From the NCBI RefSeq assembly GCF_002894645.1, contig NZ_NCQY01000003.1, positions 1-64,000 of the forward strand: a stretch of DNA of 64,000 nucleotides. Direction: 5' to 3'. Source of the stretch: Salinibacter altiplanensis (lineage in GTDB: Bacteria > Bacteroidota > Rhodothermia > Rhodothermales > Salinibacteraceae). The position numbers were made by a program, and so were the translations under genes. The notes under the pieces were generated by a model that saw only the letters and a program-made list of their open reading frames with translations, did not search any database and was not told where the DNA came from. This document shows, in pieces, positions 8,194-16,600 of the stretch (position 1 is the first letter of the stretch; every line of letters begins with the position of its first letter).

Positions 8194-9342
8194 TCAGGAG
8201 TCCCCGCGGTCGTCGTAGAGCGCGGCATCGGGGCGAAAGGCCAACCAGGCGAACGCGAAGTAGTCGCCGTGCTGGAGGCGGTCGAGCTGTGTGCCCTCCA
8301 ACGGCCCGTCGAGGGCCGTGCCGGTCACCGTCCACGTGCTTCCGGTCTCTTCGTCTCGGAAGCGCCCGTCGCCTGCGTAGGCAAAGTGCAGCGTGCGCCC
8401 GTCCACCTGACGGTCAAACACCCCGGTCGAGCCGGTCTCTTTCGAGTTCTCGATCCGCGCCGCGTCGAGGGCCGAGACGGTCCCCGGCGCATGAAAGACC
8501 GCCAGGGACTGGTCCCCAATCGTGTCGTGAACGACACGCTGCTCCTCGGTTGTCGAGTGGGGATAGGCCTTGTGGCGGTCCCCGACGCTCACCGCCACGA
8601 CCTTCTCCATCGGCGGGAGGCGGTCATCCGTCGGGCCGTCGTAGGCGAAGGGCTTGCTGTCGATGTCGTCGTAGCCGGCGTACGGATTGCGGCCGTAGGG
8701 ACGGCTGTGGCCCGTGTCGCGGGAGAGCACCTCGCCGTCCGGGTGAGCCTCTTCAAACTGGCGGAAGGAGACGATCTGAGACGGGAGCTGCTCCAGGGTT
8801 TGGCCCGTGAGGTCCCCGACGACGGCCGTCCCCGTCAGCTGCTGCCACAGCGTTTCGGTCTTGCGGTCGTACATCACGAGGTCCGAATTGCGAAGCAGGC
8901 CCGACACCCCAAACTCAACGGCCTCCCCATCGAGCGTGCGCTCGAACACCAGGGCACTGTAGCAGAGCGGGCAGAAGGTGACCGCCACCGGAGTCCCCGC
9001 CACCCGGTCGTTCACGATCTCGTGGTGGGTGAGAATCTGAAGCGGATAGGCCCGGGCCACGCCGTCGTGCTCGAAGGCAATCACCGGCTCCTCCGGGGCA
9101 ATCCAGTCTTCGGCCGCCCCCACCGACACGAACGACGGAGCGTCGACCGACGGGATGCCGTCCTTCGGCGGCCCGCCCGACCTCAACGTCGCCAGGTCAA
9201 TGCTGTGTGCCGAGTGGTCCGTGTCGAACTGCTGCAGCGCCGGCGGTGCCCCGGCGGGGAGCGACTGGGCCTGTCCGTTCGGCACGACGACAAGTGCCCA
9301 GAGGCCCATCGAGACCAATGCGAGAAGCAACGGGTGTTGCAT
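8194..9342 (-). CDS. DUF3179 exported protein
   Basis: 382 aa with a Sec signal peptide (MQHPLLLALVSMGLWALVVV, cleaved near GQAQ), not a lipobox. The DUF3179 domain carries HHEIVNDRVAGTPVAVTF, directly followed by CPLCYSALVFER, then EFGVSGLLRNSDLVMYDRKT and RQFEEAHPDGEVLSRDTGHS. It keeps both cysteines of the family motif. It is the first gene of the minus-strand operon and a clear tandem paralogue of the next gene. The promoter should lie in the 521-bp region on its right. Biochemical role unknown. Confidence 0.9.
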   Translation of the reverse strand: MQHPLLLALVSMGLWALVVVPNGQAQSLPAGAPPALQQFDTDHSAHSIDLATLRSGGPPKDGIPSVDAPSFVSVGAAEDWIAPEEPVIAFEHDGVARAYPLQILTHHEIVNDRVAGTPVAVTFCPLCYSALVFERTLDGEAVEFGVSGLLRNSDLVMYDRKTETLWQQLTGTAVVGDLTGQTLEQLPSQIVSFRQFEEAHPDGEVLSRDTGHSRPYGRNPYAGYDDIDSKPFAYDGPTDDRLPPMEKVVAVSVGDRHKAYPHSTTEEQRVVHDTIGDQSLAVFHAPGTVSALDAARIENSKETGSTGVFDRQVDGRTLHFAYAGDGRFRDEETGSTWTVTGTALDGPLEGTQLDRLQHGDYFAFAWLAFRPDAALYDDRGDS

Positions 9343-9863
9343 AAAGAGACAAGTATCCGTTGGAGGAGCGCACGAGACAGGCAGCGAGCCGCGCTGGGGC
9401 TTAGGAGGCCTCCGCGCAGGAAGTGTTACGCACTGTGAGTAGATCGCGCCAGGGACACCCTCTCAACGGCGCGCGCACTCGAAACCGCCCCGGATCGGCA
9501 AGCCCCCGTCCGGGACCGCAGCACAAACGTGGACGCCCCGACTTTTCCCAGCCCTCCGGCGGACACCGGGGGCCTCTGGGCCCGTCGCCGCCCCCCTAGA
9601 CGTCCGGCCGTCCCTGGGCTGCACTGAAGAAACGCCCCCGGCCGCCGATAACCTACGACGAGTGGAGATTGCAAAATGACCCGATGGCGCGAACTTCGGG
9701 CCCGACGCTCAACCACCAGGAGGCTGAATTCTCCCCCTCTCAGCGCCTAGGCCCGCCCCCCGCCAGACCACCGGGCCGCCGGGCCTCGCCCTGCGTCGCT
9801 TGGGTAATCCCGCTTGGGCACTCCCGTGTCGTCACGTCTGCTTTTTCCTGCACACACGAGAAC
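9343..9863. other. Divergent intergenic region (DUF3179 operon / kinase)
   Basis: 520 bp between the DUF3179 operon and the following kinase, which are divergent. Frames are open across parts of it but give Pro/Arg/Ser-rich low-quality translations. No RNA gene or clear palindrome seen. It presumably holds both promoters. Confidence 0.5.
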
Positions 9864-11390
9864 ATGCACCGGACATTAAACCCAAGTGGACTGGTCATCG
9901 CCCTTCTGGGGTTTGTGTTGACCCGCTACACCGTCACGTTCGCCCACGTGGAGGCACCGATGACCTTCGTGGTCGGGGGAGTCATCCCCCTCGTCCTGGG
10001 ACTGTCGCTGTCGGTGTGTGGGGTAGCCCTCACCATCGGCTCGTTCGAGGCCTGGTACGTGCGCACCATCGTGCAGTGGACGGTGCTCGGGACCGTCGCG
10101 ATTAGCGTCCTCATCGTGGCGACCCTCTACGGAGGACCGACGTCTTTCTTGGAAGAGGTCCGGACGGTCGGCATCTTCTCGAATGTACTGATCGGGGGAA
10201 GTGTAGGAGGAGCCCTTACGGGCCTGTACGCCGCCCAGAACAGGGCCGTCCGACGGAAGCTGCTCAATCGTCAAAATCGCCTCGTCATCCTCAACCGCCT
10301 ATTGCACGACCGGGTGATGAATGCCGTGACGGTCATCAAGGGAAGCGCCCCGTTGCTGCGAGACGGCGCGGACTCGGGCCTGGAGCCGGTGGACGCCATT
10401 CTGGAGAAGTCCGAGTCCCTTGAGGCCGTCATGAGCAGCGTGCAGGACCTGGCGGAGCCTGGCACCGAGGCCGAGCGGCAGCCGGTGGACGCCACCGATG
10501 CCATCGAAGAAGCACTGCGGCGGGCACGGGCGGATCATCCCAACGCAACATTTGTGGCCCCGCCGCTCCCCTCTGAACTTTCGGTGTACGCCAACCACCG
10601 GCTGGCAGACGTGGTCGGTCAACTGCTCAAAAACGGGGCGGAACACGCCACCGTGGACGCTCCCCGTGTGGCCCTCACCCTCGACACGGCGCCCGACACG
10701 GTGACGATCTCCGTCTCCGACGAGGGACCCGGGCTTTCGGATCGGAACCGGGAGGCCCTGGAGCACGGCACGACCATCTCCGAACATGGGGACCCGACGA
10801 CGGGGCTTGGGCTGTACCTCGTGCGGCTGTTCGTACGCACGTTCCGCGGAACCGTCCACACCGAGGTGACCGACGAGGGAACCACCGTCTCGGTCTCTCT
10901 CGAGCGGGTTCCCGACTCCACACCGGCCGAGTTCACCTCCCCGGTGGACGCCGTCGGCGTTGCGCCGACGCGGCTCGGGGCCCTCGCCCTCTCGGGCCTA
11001 GCAGCAGGCGTGGTCATGGGGGCGTACATGCATCTCACGACCGGAGCCGTGCCGGTGATCGGTGCCCTCTACGGCACGAAGAGCCTCCTCATCGGCGTCC
11101 TGACCCATGAGTTTCACAGTCTCGTGTTTGGTCTGATCTACGCCGGCATTCTCACTGCTCTTCCCCACTGGTGGCAGGCAGATTGGCGTGGAAGCGTCGG
11201 CGTGGGCGCCGCGTGGGGGGGCGCGCTGTGGCTCGTGGCCAGTGGACTGGTCATGCCGATCTGGCTCAATCTCGTCGGGGTCACGTCCCCGATTCCAACC
11301 CTCCGCCCGAACAGCTTACTGGCCCACCTTCTGTGGGGCGTCGTGCTTGGGCTTGGGCACTACGTGAGTCAGAAATGGCTCTTCTCGTAG
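9864..11390 (+). CDS. Histidine kinase with N- and C-terminal membrane domains
   Basis: 508 aa from ATG 9864. The N-terminus holds about four membrane segments (LVIALLGFVLTRYTV; MTFVVGGVIPLVLGL; TIVQWTVLGTVAISVLIVAT; a shorter one before AAQNRAVRR). A helix with LNRLLHDRVMNAVTVIKGSA carries the phospho-acceptor His near 148, a divergent H-box like that of haloarchaeal kinases. The ATP domain has QLLKNGAEHA, SDEGPGLS and TGLGLYLVRLFVR. After it come about 140 more residues with four or five membrane segments (LGALALSGLAAGVVMGAYMH; VFGLIYAGILTAL; GVGAAWGGALWLVASGLVM; LLAHLLWGVVLGLGHYV). A membrane domain after the kinase core is rare. No regulator is adjacent. An in-frame upstream start (9669) would add a low-complexity tail, so I rejected it. 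Confidence 0.85.
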   Translation: MHRTLNPSGLVIALLGFVLTRYTVTFAHVEAPMTFVVGGVIPLVLGLSLSVCGVALTIGSFEAWYVRTIVQWTVLGTVAISVLIVATLYGGPTSFLEEVRTVGIFSNVLIGGSVGGALTGLYAAQNRAVRRKLLNRQNRLVILNRLLHDRVMNAVTVIKGSAPLLRDGADSGLEPVDAILEKSESLEAVMSSVQDLAEPGTEAERQPVDATDAIEEALRRARADHPNATFVAPPLPSELSVYANHRLADVVGQLLKNGAEHATVDAPRVALTLDTAPDTVTISVSDEGPGLSDRNREALEHGTTISEHGDPTTGLGLYLVRLFVRTFRGTVHTEVTDEGTTVSVSLERVPDSTPAEFTSPVDAVGVAPTRLGALALSGLAAGVVMGAYMHLTTGAVPVIGALYGTKSLLIGVLTHEFHSLVFGLIYAGILTALPHWWQADWRGSVGVGAAWGGALWLVASGLVMPIWLNLVGVTSPIPTLRPNSLLAHLLWGVVLGLGHYVSQKWLFS

Positions 11391-11559
11391 TGGTCTCTCG
11401 TGGTGGTCTCCCAGGGCCGCCGGGCCCGCCCCGACCGCTCATCGCCCCCATTCTCGTGGCGTCTCCGGATGGCGACCGCAGTGGGACCAGCGTGCCTCCG
11501 TCCACTTCGCCGTGAGGGCCAGGGCCTAAGGACGGGCCCGGTCTCCGCACGCGTCCTGC

Positions 11560-12636
11560 TCAGTGCGCCGGGGCGGGCGCGGGGCGAGGCCCCCCAGCAC
11601 GATGAGCGGGGTGGGCCACGGTGGCCGCCCCCACCACGCCGGCCTGTCCGCCCAGGTCCGACGCGACGACCTCAAGGTCCGTCACGGCGGCGCCCAGCGC
11701 CCGCCGGCGGACGACGCCCGCGGCCCGGTCGACGTACGGGGGATGGCCCTCGATCATCCCGCCCCCCATCACCACGCGCTGTGGGTTGAAGGCATTCACC
11801 ACGCCCACCAGCCCGAGCCCGAGATACTCGGCCGTCGCGTCAACGAGACGCTTCGCGAGGGGGTCTCCTTCCTCGAAGGCCGCGTGGACGGTCCGGCCCG
11901 TGATGTCCTCGACGGCCCCGCCGGCCCTGTCGAGAAGCCCGGCGCCCGCATCCGGGTCCGTCCGGACGGCCTCTTGCGCTCGCTCTTCCAGGGCCCACCC
12001 GCCCGCGTAGGCCTCCCAGCAGCCCCGGTTGCGACAGTGGCAGGCCCGCCCGTACGGCATGATCGTCGTGTGTCCCAGTTCGCCCGCCAGGCCCCGGTGC
12101 CCCGCCAGCACCTGCCCGCCACTCACGACGCCTCCCCCGATGCCGGTGCCCACGAACACCACGACCAGATCGTCGATGCTTCGACCGGCGCCGTGGCGCC
12201 ACACCCCCCAGGTAACGGCGCGCACGTCGTTGGTGACCGTTACGGGCAGGCCGAGCGCATCGTGCAGGTGCGCCTGGAGGGGCACATCGGTCCACCCGAG
12301 GTTCGGGGCCGACCGCACAACCCCAGACTCGGCGTCGACCTGTCCGGCCACCCCGACGCCCGCGGCGACGGCCTCGCCCGCGGACTGCGAGAGACACTCC
12401 TCCACACACGTCGCGATGCCCTCAAGGACGTGCCGGGCCCCCTGGCGGGCATTGGTGGGATGGCGGTGGCGGGCCTGAATGGCACCGGACGCATCGACCA
12501 GGGCGGTCTCAATCTTTGTCCCGCCGATGTCGATGCCAAGTGTAGAAGCCGAGGAAGACGAAGACACGGTGTCAGAGGGCGATGGGGAAGAACACTCGTC
12601 GACAGGGACGGACCGCAACTGGGGCCACCCGCTCAC
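11560..12636 (-). CDS. ROK-family sugar kinase (glucokinase-like)
   Basis: About 358 aa from GTG 12636, or 335 aa from GTG 12567. The ROK fold is clear: phosphate-1 loop LGIDIGGTKIETALV, GVAGQVDAESG, the substrate Asp in VTVTNDVRAVTWGV, the phosphate-2 region VFVGTGIGGGVV, ELGHTTI, the zinc motif as CHCRNRGCWEAYAGG, and the adenosine loop VMGGGMIEGHP. It should phosphorylate glucose or a related hexose with ATP in the cytosol; specificity cannot be read here. The GTG at 12634-12636 overlaps the TGA of the small gene upstream (GTGA), which suggests coupled translation; the first 25 residues from that start are Ser-rich and not part of the domain. It lies downstream of an ECF sigma gene. Confidence 0.9.
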   Translation of the reverse strand: MSGWPQLRSVPVDECSSPSPSDTVSSSSSASTLGIDIGGTKIETALVDASGAIQARHRHPTNARQGARHVLEGIATCVEECLSQSAGEAVAAGVGVAGQVDAESGVVRSAPNLGWTDVPLQAHLHDALGLPVTVTNDVRAVTWGVWRHGAGRSIDDLVVVFVGTGIGGGVVSGGQVLAGHRGLAGELGHTTIMPYGRACHCRNRGCWEAYAGGWALEERAQEAVRTDPDAGAGLLDRAGGAVEDITGRTVHAAFEEGDPLAKRLVDATAEYLGLGLVGVVNAFNPQRVVMGGGMIEGHPPYVDRAAGVVRRRALGAAVTDLEVVASDLGGQAGVVGAATVAHPAHRAGGPRPAPAPAH

Positions 12637-12893
12637 GGAGACGATGCGGACGCGGCACAGCCAAACAGGGCGTCTACGCCGTCCGCCCCCACGATCAGGA
12701 GCTGCTCCGAGGCATCCCCCGCCCGGACGAAAATGGCCTCCTCGGCGTGACACTGAAGGCACGGCAGCACCTGAGACTCCGGCAGGCCGAGCCGATTTGC
12801 GAACTGGCGCACCGTCCCGATGGCCTCGCCGTCCTCGGCGAGCGTGACGTCCTCTTCGGGGTGGGCTTGATGGGAGCGCTGTGCGGTAGGCAT
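12633..12893 (-). CDS. Small hypothetical protein with CxxCH motif
   Basis: 86 aa from ATG 12893. No family recognised. Visible features: an acidic start (HPEEDVTLAEDGEAIG), a helix VRQFANRLGLPES, the cysteine cluster LPCLQCHAEEAIFVR, and a hydrophobic strand EQLLIVGADGVDALFGC. The C-x-x-C-H could bind a metal or haem, but no signal peptide is visible. It sits between an ECF sigma gene and a ROK kinase, with start/stop overlaps or short gaps, where anti-sigma or redox-sensor genes often occur; that role is inference. A GTG at 12950, overlapping the sigma-factor stop, would add 19 residues. Confidence 0.6.
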   Translation of the reverse strand: MPTAQRSHQAHPEEDVTLAEDGEAIGTVRQFANRLGLPESQVLPCLQCHAEEAIFVRAGDASEQLLIVGADGVDALFGCAASASSP

Positions 12894-12946
12894 GGCACGA
12901 TTGGGGATTGGGGAAACAGATGCGAAGGCCCCGGGCAGACGTTCGT

Positions 12947-13597
12947 TCACGCCGCCATTTCGTACACCTCCTCGTAGGCCTCATCGAAGCGCGACTCCAG
13001 CTCATCGCGCAGGGCCGTGCGGGCCCGGTGCAAACGCACGCGGACGTTGACGCGGGTGAGCCCGAGGGCCTCCGCCACCTCCTTCGTCGACTGCTCTTCA
13101 AGGTCCCGAAGACGCAGCACTTCGCGGTACGACTCAGAGAGCTCCTCCATCGCGTCGTAGAGGAGCCGGTGCTCCTGTCCCCGCTCGGCCTCTTCCACCG
13201 GCCCGCGGTACGAGGGAGCTTCTCCTCCCTCCGCCCTCGCATGCATGTGTTCGAGCGTGTTCTCGTCCAGGCAGCTGCGGCGCTGGTCATCCCTGTAGCG
13301 CGCAAGCGCCACATTCTTCGCGATGCTGTGGAGCCACGTCGTGATCTTCGCGTCGCCCCGAAAGTTGGGGAGACTGCGGAGGGCCTGAAAAAAGACCTCC
13401 TGCACCAGGTCTCGGGCCGCGCCGGCGTCGTTGGAATACCGGCGGAGCACCCCCTCGATGTAGTCGCGATGCCCGTAGATCCATCGCCGAACGGCATCTG
13501 GATCGCGGTTGCGGAGGGCCTGGAGGGCGGCGTCGCCGGGCGGACTGTCGGGCGCGCCGGCGCTGTCGGAAACGGAGGAAGGAGACGAGTCGGGCAT
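12947..13597 (-). CDS. RNA polymerase ECF-type sigma factor
   Basis: 216 aa from ATG 13597. Region 2: AVRRWIYGHRDYIEGVLRRY, then ARDLVQEVFFQALRSLPNF and TTWLHSIAKNVALARYRDD. Region 4: LSESYREVLRLRDLEEQSTK with the helix-turn-helix EVAEALGLTRVNVRVRLHRA. The linker between regions is unusually long and acidic (LDENTLEHMHARAEGGEAP). The first 30 residues are Ser/Pro/Asp-rich. There is no anti-sigma factor of the ZAS or FecR type next to it; instead a small CxxCH protein and a ROK kinase follow. Targets are unknown. Confidence 0.92.
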   Translation of the reverse strand: MPDSSPSSVSDSAGAPDSPPGDAALQALRNRDPDAVRRWIYGHRDYIEGVLRRYSNDAGAARDLVQEVFFQALRSLPNFRGDAKITTWLHSIAKNVALARYRDDQRRSCLDENTLEHMHARAEGGEAPSYRGPVEEAERGQEHRLLYDAMEELSESYREVLRLRDLEEQSTKEVAEALGLTRVNVRVRLHRARTALRDELESRFDEAYEEVYEMAA

Positions 13598-13772
13598 GGG
13601 CACGGAGACAAGAACGATCGGGAGTAGATGCGGTTGGTAGCACAGCGCTTTTGCCGGCACTCCATGTACGGGTCAAAGACTGTACCAGGCGTTCATCGCG
13701 TCGTCCCTATTTCTTGTAAGTAGTTCCAGGACAACGAGATACGGCATTCTCGCTTCCCTCTAGGCGTCTCGG

Positions 13773-13813
13773 TAGTGACGATATATAGACACTAAGTCGA
13801 TATATCGTCACTA
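13773..13813. repeat. 14-bp perfect inverted repeat, 13-bp spacer
   Basis: The left arm tagtgacgatatat (13773-13786) and right arm atatatcgtcacta (13800-13813) are exact reverse complements, separated by 13 bp. The spacing of arm centres is 27 bp. The sequence is AT-rich in a very GC-rich region, and the right side contains its own palindrome cgatatatcg. It lies between the ECF sigma gene and the flavoprotein-polyferredoxin gene, about 240 bp before the latter. It could be an operator for a dimeric or tetrameric regulator, or a recombination site. There is no poly-T on either side, so it is not a typical terminator. Confidence 0.85.
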
Positions 13814-13919
13814 TGCCCTCCCCCTGTGGTCCCGCACCCGGCGTCCGCCGGCGAAACGAGAACGGGCCCGTGTGCGCTCAACTGGGACACACAAGGGCCA
13901 GCGAGGCTCTCCGGCCCTC

Positions 13920-13945
13920 GTAGGTTTCCCTTGTAGGTTTCCCTT
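13920..13945. repeat. 13-bp tandem direct repeat
   Basis: gtaggtttccctt occurs twice in exact tandem (13920-13932 and 13933-13945), followed by a partial third copy (gtagattt). The repeat is about 110 bp before the start of the flavoprotein-polyferredoxin gene, in its likely promoter region, so iterated regulator sites are possible. It has no other visible copy in the window. Confidence 0.75.
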
Positions 13946-14055
13946 GTAGATTTACGGGCGGGCTTGTAACACTGGCTCGTGCTCTTCGACCGCAAGGATG
14001 GGCCACAGGCCCTCTCTTTGCGCCCCTTGTCCTCGTTTTGCTCTCCGCACGCCCC

Positions 14056-16359
14056 ATGCTCGACGCGCTCGCCCGCTACGCCAACTGGCTCCACCTGCAG
14101 TGGCCCGCCGGCACGCCCGAAATGCTTCCCAAGGTGGACGACCACTTCCGCACAAACATCGACGGGGTGTACGTCGTGGGGGACTTAGCAGGGGTGCCGC
14201 TCCTCAAATTCTCGGTCGACGGCGGGGCACGGGCCGTCCGGGACATCCTCGCGCAGGGCATCGATCCGGTGGAGCCGGAGTCGGAGGACGGGCCCTACGA
14301 CATCGTCATCGTGGGGGCGGGGGCCGGCGGCATGGCCGCGGCCCGGGAGGCCGAAAAGAGCGGGCTTTCCCACTGCGTGCTGGAGTCGCAACGCCGGTTT
14401 GCGACGATTAAGGACTTTCAGGCCGAGAAGCCAATCTACACCTATCCGGAAGCGATGACCCCGGAGAGTGACCTTGACATTACCGCGGGGGTCAAGGAGG
14501 CGCTCGTCGAGGAGTTGGAGGCACAAACCAAGGATCTTCCGGTGCGCCACGCGACGGCCCACCGGGTCGACCAGACCCCCGAGGGGCACGCGGTGGTGAC
14601 CACCGACGGCGATCGCATCCGTGGCCGGCGCGTGATCGTGGCCATCGGGCGGAGCGGCAACTTCCGCAGCCTGGGCGTGCCGGGCGAGGACAAGGATCAT
14701 GTGCAGCACCGCCTGCACGACCCCACCCGGTGCCGCGGCGACCGGGCCCTGGTGATCGGCGGGGGCGACTCGGCGGCGGAGGCGGCCACTGCGCTGACGG
14801 AGGCGGGGGCCGACGTGACCCTCTCGTACCGCCGCGACGACTTCGTGCGGCCCAAGGAGGAGAACGTGGAGCGTCTCTACGAGCTCGCGACCTACCACGA
14901 CGGTGAGGGCTCGCTGACCCTCAAGATGCCGACCGACGTCGAGGAAATTCGGGAGGGCGAGGTCGTGCTCTCCGACGAAAACGACGCCCCGGAAACGGTC
15001 GACGCGGACCATGTCTTTGCGACGATCGGGCGGGAGGCCCCGCTCGACTTCTTCCGTCGCTCCGGCATCGAGCTGCGCAACGATTGGGGCAGGGTGCCGG
15101 ACTCTCTTCAAGACGCCGTGTCGGGCCTTGCGTGGCTGAAAGACCTGCGCTGGGACCGAATCACAGCCTTCGCGGCCTTCTTTTTCTTCATGGCGGCCGT
15201 CTACAGCTGGAAGGACGGCGGCTGGATTGGCCAGTGGGCACAGGCGACCGGCTTTTTCCCGTTCGGCTGGTCCCCGGACACGAGCGGGACGGGCGCCTTC
15301 GACATTCTGCTGACCTCGATGCAGAAGCCGGGCTTTTACTACACGTTCGCCTACTCGGCGCTCGTCGTGGTCTTTGGGTTCAAGCGCATCCGAAGGCGAA
15401 AAACGCCCTACATCAAGGTGCAGACGCTTACCCTGATGGGGATTCAGGTCCTGCCGCTCTTCATCTTGCCGGAGTTCGTGCTTCCCTACCTCGGGGCGAA
15501 CGGCCTGCTGCCGGTCGGCTTTCTCGACGCGCTCTTTCCCACCAGCGAGTACGCGGTGCACGGGCGCCAGTACTGGCGGGCCTACGGGTTCATCCTGGCG
15601 TGGCCCCTCTTTATCTGGAACGTGTTCACCGCCGACCCGCTCTGGTGGTGGCTCGGCATCTGCTTCGTGCAGACCTTCGTGCTCATCCCCGGAATGATTT
15701 ACTTCTGGGGCAAGGGGGCCTACTGCGGCTGGATTTGCACCTGTGGGGCCCTGGCCGAGACGCTCGGGGACCAGCACCGCGAGAAGATGCCGCACGGGCC
15801 CGGCTGGAACAAGCTCAACCTGGCAGGGCAGGTGATTATGGGCGTGGCGTTTGCGTTGCTGTTTCTGCGAATTGGGGGGTGGATCTGGCCGGGCGGCTGG
15901 GCGGCGGAGACCTACCGCGCAGTGCTCCACGGCGGGAGCACAGGGCTGGGCTACAGCTGGGTGGTGGATGTGCTGCTGGCCGGCATGGTGGGCTTCGGGG
16001 TCTACTTCTGGCTCAGCGGGCGCTTCTGGTGTCGCTTCTTCTGCCCGCTGGCGGCAATCATGCACATCTACCACCGGTTTAGCCGCTTCCGCATCCTGGC
16101 GGACAAGAAGAAGTGCATTTCGTGCAACCAGTGCACGAGTGTCTGTCATCAGGGGATCGACGTGATGGCCTACGCCCAGAAGGGCGAGCCGATGGACGAC
16201 CCGGAGTGCGTGCGCTGCTCCGCGTGCGTGGAAACGTGCCCGACCGGCGTGCTGGAATTCGGGCAGGTGCGGCCCAACACCGGCGAGGTGATTCACCGCG
16301 ATGCACTGGAGGCGTCGCTCACCCGCATTCAGGAGCACGAGAACGGCACCGCGGCGTAG
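14056..16359 (+). CDS. FAD oxidoreductase fused to membrane polyferredoxin
   Basis: 767 aa from ATG 14056. The first 75 residues (NWLHLQWPAGTPEMLPKVDD; TNIDGVYVVGDLAGVPLLKF) look like the C-terminal FAD-binding end of a thioredoxin-reductase-type enzyme. The usual N-terminal FAD fold then follows (YDIVIVGAGAGGMAAAREAE, about 83), with an NAD(P)-binding fold (ALVIGGGDSAAEAATALTEA, about 234). After about 370 come six or so membrane segments with a NapH/NosR-like motif (AYCGWICTCGALAE) and FWCRFFCPLAAIMH, then two 4Fe-4S clusters (CISCNQCTSVC; CVRCSACVETCPTG). The protein should pass electrons between NAD(P)H/flavin and a membrane pool or partner; direction and partner are unknown. A TTG at 14038 is an alternative start. 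Confidence 0.88.
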   Translation: MLDALARYANWLHLQWPAGTPEMLPKVDDHFRTNIDGVYVVGDLAGVPLLKFSVDGGARAVRDILAQGIDPVEPESEDGPYDIVIVGAGAGGMAAAREAEKSGLSHCVLESQRRFATIKDFQAEKPIYTYPEAMTPESDLDITAGVKEALVEELEAQTKDLPVRHATAHRVDQTPEGHAVVTTDGDRIRGRRVIVAIGRSGNFRSLGVPGEDKDHVQHRLHDPTRCRGDRALVIGGGDSAAEAATALTEAGADVTLSYRRDDFVRPKEENVERLYELATYHDGEGSLTLKMPTDVEEIREGEVVLSDENDAPETVDADHVFATIGREAPLDFFRRSGIELRNDWGRVPDSLQDAVSGLAWLKDLRWDRITAFAAFFFFMAAVYSWKDGGWIGQWAQATGFFPFGWSPDTSGTGAFDILLTSMQKPGFYYTFAYSALVVVFGFKRIRRRKTPYIKVQTLTLMGIQVLPLFILPEFVLPYLGANGLLPVGFLDALFPTSEYAVHGRQYWRAYGFILAWPLFIWNVFTADPLWWWLGICFVQTFVLIPGMIYFWGKGAYCGWICTCGALAETLGDQHREKMPHGPGWNKLNLAGQVIMGVAFALLFLRIGGWIWPGGWAAETYRAVLHGGSTGLGYSWVVDVLLAGMVGFGVYFWLSGRFWCRFFCPLAAIMHIYHRFSRFRILADKKKCISCNQCTSVCHQGIDVMAYAQKGEPMDDPECVRCSACVETCPTGVLEFGQVRPNTGEVIHRDALEASLTRIQEHENGTAA

Positions 16360-16600
16360 TCGCCGTCCACCCGGCCCCTCTCTGTTCCTCGTCTTCGTCC
16401 CTCACACTCCGACACACCCCCCCCAGGGCCGTTGTCCAAGCGGACTGTTTTTTATCTCTGTAACGTGCTCGGTCCGTCAGAAACACATCTTCTCCCCGGA
16501 AACGAGCCGCGGGCCCCCGCTTCCAACGGATCTTACAGGGACGACGGTTTTACACGTTGTGTGCCTTTTTCCCTCTGGATGTCAGCCCTCCCCCGTTGCC

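Noticed and set aside
6916-9438. An 840-codon plus-strand open frame
   Set aside because: Antisense to both DUF3179 genes and part of the barrel gene. Composition is that of a shadow frame.
9669-9863. An upstream start for the kinase at 9864
   Set aside because: The 65 extra residues are low-complexity and would place a hydrophilic tail before the first membrane helix.
12570-13665. One 701-codon frame joining the ROK kinase with upstream sequence
   Set aside because: The part before the ROK domain is antisense-like or out-of-frame sequence over the ECF sigma gene and small protein, which have their own good frames.
14185-16338. A 717-codon minus-strand open frame
   Set aside because: Antisense to the flavoprotein-polyferredoxin, which has clear FAD, membrane and 4Fe-4S motifs.
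16359-16600. A defence or phage island near the signalling genes
   Set aside because: No nuclease, helicase, integrase, toxin or repeat array is present. All recognised genes are housekeeping, transport or signalling.
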